The notes below the pieces were generated by a model. The model saw only the letters and a list, made by a program, of their open reading frames with translations, was not told the DNA's origin and ran no database searches. Position numbers and translations under genes: made by a program. This document shows, in pieces, positions 59,496 to 64,000 of a stretch of DNA of 64,000 nucleotides. The first letter of the stretch is position 1. Every line of letters begins with the position of its first letter. The stretch is from Roseateles_B flavus (GTDB lineage Bacteria; Pseudomonadota; Gammaproteobacteria; Burkholderiales; Burkholderiaceae_C), in contig NZ_JBDPZC010000001.1 of NCBI RefSeq assembly GCF_039872765.1, forward strand, positions 1,246,638 to 1,310,637, in the 5' to 3' direction.

Positions 59496-61289
59496 ATGAA
59501 CAGTGCATCCAAGAGCGAGTCCGCCGCCGTGGCCCAGCCGGGCGGCCGCCTGGAATGGCGGCCTCTGCTGCGCTGGCTGCAGGAGGACGGCCTCATCGAC
59601 GCCGAGGCTGCCCAGCGCGTGGAGCAGCGCTTCGGCGCCGGGGACAGCGCCCAGCACCCCCTGCTGCGCCTGGCGGGCGCCGGCCTGCACCGCCTGTCCA
59701 ATGGCAAGCTGCTGGATGTGGAGGCGCTGACCGCCTGGCTGGCCGAGCGGGCGCGCCTGCCCTATCTGCGCATCGACCCGCTCAAGGTGGACGTGGGCCG
59801 GGTGTCCGACGTGATGTCGGTCAGCTATGCCGAGGCCAAGCGCTGCCTGCCCATCCAGTTCGGGCTGATGGACATCACGGTCGCGACCAGCGAGCCCTTC
59901 GACATCGGCTGGGTGGCCCAGATCGAGTCGCACACGCGCAAGCAGATCAAGCTGGTCGTGGCCAGCCCCAATGAGATCTCGCGCTACACGACCGAGTTCT
60001 TCACCCTGGCCAAGTCGGTGCGCGAGGCGGCCAAGAACGGCGCCGTGGCGCCTTCCGCCAGCTTCGAACAGCTCGTGGAGCTCGGGCGCTCCAACCGCCA
60101 GCTGGATGCCAACGACCAGGGCATCGTGCAGGTGGTCGACTGGCTCTGGCAGTACGCCTTCGACCAGCGCGCCAGTGACATCCACCTGGAGCCGCGCCGC
60201 GAGATCGGCCTGATCCGCTTCCGCATCGACGGCGTGCTGCACACCGTCTACCAGTTGCCCCCGACCGTGCTCGGGGCCATGACCTCACGCATCAAGCTGC
60301 TGGGCCGCATGGATGTCGTGGAGCGCCGCCGGCCCCTGGATGGCCGCATCAAAACGCGCAATCCGCTGGGCGAGGAGGTAGAAATGCGCCTCTCGACCCT
60401 GCCCACCGCCTTCGGCGAGAAGATGGTGATGCGGATCTTCGACCCCGACAACGCCGTCAAGGACCTGAGCGAGCTGGGCTTTTCCCGGCATGACTCCGAG
60501 CGCTGGAACAAGCTGGTGGCCAAGCCGCACGGCATCATCCTGGTCACCGGCCCGACCGGCAGCGGCAAGACCACCACGCTCTATTCCACCCTCAAGCGCC
60601 TGGCGACGGAGGAGGTCAACGTCTGCACGATCGAGGATCCGATCGAAATGATCGAGCCGGCCTTCAACCAGACCCAGGTCCATTCGGCCATCGACTTCAA
60701 CTTTGCCGAAGGACTGCGGGCCCTGATGCGCCAGGACCCGGACATCATCATGGTCGGCGAGATCCGCGACCTGGAAACCGCCGAGATGGCCGTCCAGGCC
60801 TCCCTGACCGGTCACCTGGTCTTCAGCACCCTGCACACCAATGATTCGGTGTCTGCCGTCACCCGGCTACTGGACCTGGGCGTGCCGGCCTATCTGATCA
60901 ACGCCACGGTGATCGGCGTCCTCGCGCAGCGTCTGGTCCGCACCCTGTGCGAGCACTGCAAGCAGCCGGACGACAGCATCACGGCCGAGACCCTCAACGA
61001 GACGCTCAAGCCCTGGCGCATGAACGGCAAGGTCAAGGCCTACAAGCCAGTCGGCTGTCTGGAGTGTCGCAACACCGGCTATCGCGGCCGTGCCGGCCTC
61101 TACGAGCTGCTGATGCTCAGCGAGGCCGTGCGCAAGCACCTGCATGCCCAGGCCGACATGCCTGCCATGCGCCGCCAGGCCATGCAGGAGGGCCTGCGGC
61201 CCTTGCGCCTGGCTGGCGCCATGAAGGTGGCCGAAGGGCAGACCACGCTGGACGAGGTGCTGCGAAGCACCCCGCAGTGGGAGCATTGA
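59496..61289 (+). CDS. GspE/PilB-type secretion or pilus ATPase
   Basis: A 597-aa hexameric ATPase. It has an N-terminal MshEN-type domain (about residues 20-165), a linker, then the ATPase core with Walker A GPTGSGKTTT near 355, Asp-box and Walker B (RQDPDIIMVGEIRDLETAEMAVQA) and His box (STLHTNDSVSA). Two CxxC pairs (CEHC, CLEC) form the GspE-type zinc site. It powers type II secretion or type IV pilus assembly. No other gsp or pil genes are in the window, so it is an orphan. Confidence 0.93.
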   Translation: MNSASKSESAAVAQPGGRLEWRPLLRWLQEDGLIDAEAAQRVEQRFGAGDSAQHPLLRLAGAGLHRLSNGKLLDVEALTAWLAERARLPYLRIDPLKVDVGRVSDVMSVSYAEAKRCLPIQFGLMDITVATSEPFDIGWVAQIESHTRKQIKLVVASPNEISRYTTEFFTLAKSVREAAKNGAVAPSASFEQLVELGRSNRQLDANDQGIVQVVDWLWQYAFDQRASDIHLEPRREIGLIRFRIDGVLHTVYQLPPTVLGAMTSRIKLLGRMDVVERRRPLDGRIKTRNPLGEEVEMRLSTLPTAFGEKMVMRIFDPDNAVKDLSELGFSRHDSERWNKLVAKPHGIILVTGPTGSGKTTTLYSTLKRLATEEVNVCTIEDPIEMIEPAFNQTQVHSAIDFNFAEGLRALMRQDPDIIMVGEIRDLETAEMAVQASLTGHLVFSTLHTNDSVSAVTRLLDLGVPAYLINATVIGVLAQRLVRTLCEHCKQPDDSITAETLNETLKPWRMNGKVKAYKPVGCLECRNTGYRGRAGLYELLMLSEAVRKHLHAQADMPAMRRQAMQEGLRPLRLAGAMKVAEGQTTLDEVLRSTPQWEH

Positions 61290-61395
61290 CCCGCTCACCC
61301 GTCTGCCCGCCCCTGTTGCGCTTACGTGGAAACCACAGACGGTGGAATGCGGAGCGCTGCCTAGAATCGTTCGACAACTGCATGAGAGGCGATCT

Positions 61396-61857
61396 GTGAA
61401 GATCAAGAGCCAAAGAGACTTCTGGTCCGGTCTGTTGTTTTTGCTGGTCGGTCTGGCTTTTGCCTGGGGCGCCACGGAATACAACTTCGGCTCCTCGGCA
61501 AAACCTGGCCCCGGCTACTTCCCCTTCGGCCTGGGCATCCTGTTGGCCCTGCTGGGCGGCCTGGTTCTCTTCAAGGCGGTGACCATCGAGTCGCCCGGCG
61601 GCGATCCCATCGGCGCCATCGCCTGGCGTCCGCTGCTGGTCATCGTGGGTGCCATCGCCATGTTCGGTCTGGCCCTGCCCAAGCTGGGGCTGGTGCTTAC
61701 GCTGCCGCTGCTGATCTTCGTCTCGTCCCTGGCCGGAGACGAATTCCACTGGAAGGACGCACTGATCAGCGCCGTGGTCCTGACGGCGGGCAGCTGGGTG
61801 ATCTTCGTCTGGGGACTGAAGCTCACCATCCCCGTCTGGCCTGTGTTCCTGGCTTGA
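61396..61857 (+). CDS. tctB: Tripartite tricarboxylate transporter, small membrane subunit (TctB)
   Basis: A 153-aa inner-membrane protein with four helices (FWSGLLFLLVGLAFAWGA; FGLGILLALLGGLVLF; LLVIVGAIAMFGLAL; VVLTAGSWVIFVWGL). The AKPGPGYFPFGLG segment between the first two is typical of TctB. The start is GTG 61396 with GAGAGG six bases upstream; an ORF to 61342 is longer but lacks a ribosome-binding site. It is four codons' distance from tctA. Confidence 0.9.
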   Translation: MKIKSQRDFWSGLLFLLVGLAFAWGATEYNFGSSAKPGPGYFPFGLGILLALLGGLVLFKAVTIESPGGDPIGAIAWRPLLVIVGAIAMFGLALPKLGLVLTLPLLIFVSSLAGDEFHWKDALISAVVLTAGSWVIFVWGLKLTIPVWPVFLA

Positions 61858-61866
61858 GGAGTGCCC

Positions 61867-63375
61867 ATGAGTCTGCTTGACAACCTCCTGCTCGGATTCC
61901 AGACCGCGCTGACCTTCCAGAACCTGCTGTACGCCTTCATGGGCGTGATGCTGGGAACGCTGATCGGCGTGCTGCCGGGCCTCGGCCCGGTGGCCACCAT
62001 TGCGATGCTGCTGCCCTCCATCTACTCACTGGATGCGACGCCGGCGCTGATCATGCTGGCCGGCATCTACTACGGTGCCCAGTACGGTGGCTCGACCACG
62101 GCCATCCTGATCAACGTGCCGGGCGAGTCCAGCTCGGTAGTGACGGCCATCGACGGCTACCAGATGGCCCGCCAAGGGCGCGCGGGTGCGGCACTGGCGG
62201 TGGCCGGCCTGGGGTCCTTCTTCGCCGGCTGCGTGGGCACCATCATCATTGCGGCATTCGCTCCGCCGCTGACCGAGATGGCCTTCAAGTTCGGCCCGGC
62301 CGAGTACTTCTCCCTGATGGTGCTGGGCCTCATCGGGGCCGTGGTGCTGGCCTCCGGATCGCTGGTCAAGGCCATTGCCATGATCGTGCTGGGCCTCCTG
62401 CTGGGGCAGATCAACACTGACGTGATCTCGGGAACGCCGCGCTTCTCCTTCGACATCCCCGAGCTGTCTGACGGCATCGGCTTCGTCGTCATCGCCATGG
62501 GCGTGTTCGGTTTCGGCGAGATCATCGCCAACCTGGGCCAGCCGGCCGAGCACCGCGAGGTGTTCACCAAGGAAGTCAAAGGCCTGTGGCCGACCCGCGA
62601 GGACTTCAAAGACGCCTGGCCCTCGGTCATCCGCGGCACGGCGCTTGGCTCCGTGCTGGGGGTGCTGCCGGGTGGCGGCGCGCTGCTGGCCTCCTTTGCT
62701 GCCTACACGCTGGAGAAGAAGGTGGTGCGCAAGCCGCGCCATGCCTTCGGCAAGGGCGCCATCCAGGGGGTGGCCGGCCCGGAAAGTGCCAACAATGCCG
62801 GTGCACAGACCAGCTTCATCCCCATGCTGACGCTGGGCATCCCGCCCAATGCGGTGATGGCCCTGATGGTGGGTGCGATGACCATCAAGGGCATCCAGCC
62901 CGGCCCACAGGTGATGACGAGCAATCCGCAGCTCTTCTGGGGCCTGATCGCCTCGATGTGGGTGGGCAATCTGATGCTGGTCGTGCTGAACCTGCCGCTG
63001 ATCGGCATGTGGATCAAGCTGCTGACCGTGCCCTACCGCTTCCTGTTCCCGGCGATCGTGACCTTCTGCTGCATTGGCACCTACACCCTGAACAACAACA
63101 GCTTCGACGTCTTCCTGACCGCTGGCTTCGCCCTGCTGGGCTATGTGTTCTACAAGCTCAGCTGCGAGCCGGCACCCCTGCTGCTCGGCTTCATCCTGGG
63201 ACCCATGATGGAGGAGAACCTGCGCCGGGCGCTGCTGCTGTCACGAGGAGACTGGGGCACTTTCGTCAGCCGGCCGCTGTCCGCCGGCCTGCTGGGCGCG
63301 GCCCTGCTGCTGGTTCTTGTGGTGATGCTGCCCACCATCCGCAGCAAGCGGGAAGAGGCGTTCCAGGAAGACTGA
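61867..63375 (+). CDS. tctA: Tripartite tricarboxylate transporter, large membrane subunit (TctA)
   Basis: A 502-aa permease with about 11-12 helices. Family hallmarks: GTLIGVLPGLGPVATIAMLLP, the GIYYGAQYGGSTTAILINVPGE segment and a repeat-like GVLPGGGALLASFAAYTLEKK. It imports tricarboxylates or other acids together with TctB and a periplasmic binding protein. No tctC is here; the nearest downstream gene is rRNA, so the receptor must be encoded elsewhere. ATG 61867 has GAGGAG five bases upstream. Confidence 0.94.
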   Translation: MSLLDNLLLGFQTALTFQNLLYAFMGVMLGTLIGVLPGLGPVATIAMLLPSIYSLDATPALIMLAGIYYGAQYGGSTTAILINVPGESSSVVTAIDGYQMARQGRAGAALAVAGLGSFFAGCVGTIIIAAFAPPLTEMAFKFGPAEYFSLMVLGLIGAVVLASGSLVKAIAMIVLGLLLGQINTDVISGTPRFSFDIPELSDGIGFVVIAMGVFGFGEIIANLGQPAEHREVFTKEVKGLWPTREDFKDAWPSVIRGTALGSVLGVLPGGGALLASFAAYTLEKKVVRKPRHAFGKGAIQGVAGPESANNAGAQTSFIPMLTLGIPPNAVMALMVGAMTIKGIQPGPQVMTSNPQLFWGLIASMWVGNLMLVVLNLPLIGMWIKLLTVPYRFLFPAIVTFCCIGTYTLNNNSFDVFLTAGFALLGYVFYKLSCEPAPLLLGFILGPMMEENLRRALLLSRGDWGTFVSRPLSAGLLGAALLLVLVVMLPTIRSKREEAFQED

Positions 63376-63401
63376 ACAGCCCACACCCGGTAGGCGCAAA
63401 A

Positions 63402-63425
63402 GAGGAGGGCCGGGAGGCCTTCCTC
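63402..63425. terminator. Hairpin after tctA
   Basis: A 10-bp stem (63402-63411/63416-63425, one G-T pair) with a GGGA loop lies 27 bases past the tctA stop. No T tract follows on the plus strand, so it may be a weak or factor-assisted terminator shielding the rRNA promoter. Confidence 0.5.
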
Positions 63426-63445
63426 AAGAAATTCTTTCGAATCTC

Positions 63446-63475
63446 TTGCGCGGGCCGAAAAAGCTGTGCTACAGT
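63446..63475 (+). promoter_or_regulatory. rRNA operon promoter P1
   Basis: -35 TTGCGC (63446-63451), 18-bp spacer, -10 TACAGT (63470-63475). It is followed by GCTTCGCTGCTGATG (63481-63495), which recurs after P2. Confidence 0.65.
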
Positions 63476-63645
63476 CTAAGGCTTCGCTGCTGATGCAGTG
63501 CTTCGAAACGAAGCGCAAAACAGAAGCGGCGAAGCGCAAAAGAAACGCAAAGAGATTTGATCTTGATGTTTGTTTCTGATGTGGGCGGGATCTGAATGTT
63601 TCGCCAGGCGTTGAAAACTGTTGAAAAACAAATTTCAAAAAACGC

Positions 63646-63675
63646 TTGACGATACGAAAGAAATTCAGTCATAAT
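63646..63675 (+). promoter_or_regulatory. rRNA operon promoter P2
   Basis: -35 TTGACG (63646-63651), 18-bp spacer, -10 CATAAT (63670-63675), with A/T-rich DNA (63610-63645) upstream that could serve as an UP element. Transcription would start near 63682. Confidence 0.8.
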
Positions 63676-63724
63676 CTCGCTTCTCTGCTGATGACAAGTC
63701 AGCGACGCGAAACGAAGCAGCGAA

Positions 63725-63768
63725 CTGCGAAGGCAGATGGGTTGCGAAGTTCAGCGAATGTTCTTTAA
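63725..63768 (+). promoter_or_regulatory. rRNA boxB/boxA antitermination site
   Basis: A CTGC-GAAG-GCAG hairpin (63725-63736, boxB-like) is followed by boxA TGTTCTTTAA (63759-63768), the NusB/NusE loading site. Further leader hairpins (for example 63831-63845) precede the 16S gene. Confidence 0.85.
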
Positions 63769-63917
63769 GAATTCACAGCCGATAAGCGTGGGCGTTTGAA
63801 GCGAAGTGCTGGTAGCCGGAGACGGTTGCCAAGTCCTTCGGACTTTAAACGCTCACGGATAGAGAATGAAGCTATGTAAATAGTCTTTGTTCGATTCCGT
63901 TGAGTAAATTCAAGATC

Positions 63918-64000
63918 GAACTGTAGAGTTTGATCCTGGCTCAGATTGAACGCTGGCGGCATGCCTTACACATGCAAGTCGAACGGTAACAGGCCGCAAG
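63918..64000 (+). rRNA. rrs: 16S ribosomal RNA, 5' end only
   Basis: The universal 16S start AGAGTTTGATCCTGGCTCAG begins at 63925, placing the mature 5' end at about 63918. The visible 83 bases, through GCAAGTCGAACGGTAACAGG, are typical of Burkholderiales. The gene runs past the window edge. Confidence 0.97.

Overview
The window is high-GC DNA (by eye well above 65% G+C), densely packed with genes and ending at the right edge in the first ~80 bases of a 16S rRNA gene. The 16S start, the gene content (BPSS1780-type membrane protein, thrB-DUF2782-polA order, ppk/ppx, FolE2) and the codon use point to a betaproteobacterium of the order Burkholderiales, probably in the Roseateles/Pelomonas/Rubrivivax neighbourhood. 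This assignment is inferred from recognised families, not from a database search. I see no transposase, integrase, CRISPR array or tRNA gene; it reads as chromosomal backbone with a few accessory modules.

Left part (1-10.5 kb), almost all on the minus strand: two BlaI-type repressor / M56 (BlaR1-like) membrane metalloprotease modules. Module 1 is blaI plus two tandem M56 genes, the second cut by the window edge. Module 2 is blaI plus one M56 gene carrying a TonB-like C-terminal domain, and it lies between yciV and yciO. Two chemoreceptors and a small secreted TonB-C-domain protein are interspersed. The two blaI promoters have the same operator geometry but different half-sites, and both predict leaderless mRNAs.

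10.5-22.5 kb: recJ with a conserved upstream partner, an LpxH-like phosphoesterase, the convergent polyphosphate pair ppk/ppx, a ZIP metal transporter, a universal stress protein, a sulfurtransferase coupled to a DMT transporter, and a Rieske oxygenase. 22.8-26.8 kb: xseB-ispA-dxs (isoprenoid supply) and folE2. 27-30.5 kb: a TonB-dependent receptor with a long leader, and convergent to it a 58-aa double-glycine-leader peptide, the most unusual small gene here. 30.6-36 kb: divergent lysR/lysA, then ahpC-ahpF (peroxide defence) and rarD.

36-49 kb: a MoaD/ThiS-like carrier protein with a BNR propeller protein, a secreted CocE/NonD hydrolase, truC/ychJ, uvrD, a POT peptide transporter, a PhoX-like Tat lipoprotein, and a thrB operon. 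49.8-64 kb: polA, a palindromic-repeat cluster, lolC-lolD, purU, tatD, a GNAT acetyltransferase, mscS, a deoxyinosine glycosylase, a spermidine-synthase-like protein, a GspE/PilB-type ATPase, tctB-tctA without tctC, and then an rRNA operon driven by tandem promoters with boxB/boxA antitermination signals.

Intergenic regions are short. Most tight gene pairs use 4-nt stop/start overlaps, several with TTG or GTG starts. Long ORFs antisense to the genes are GC-driven shadows and are not annotated.
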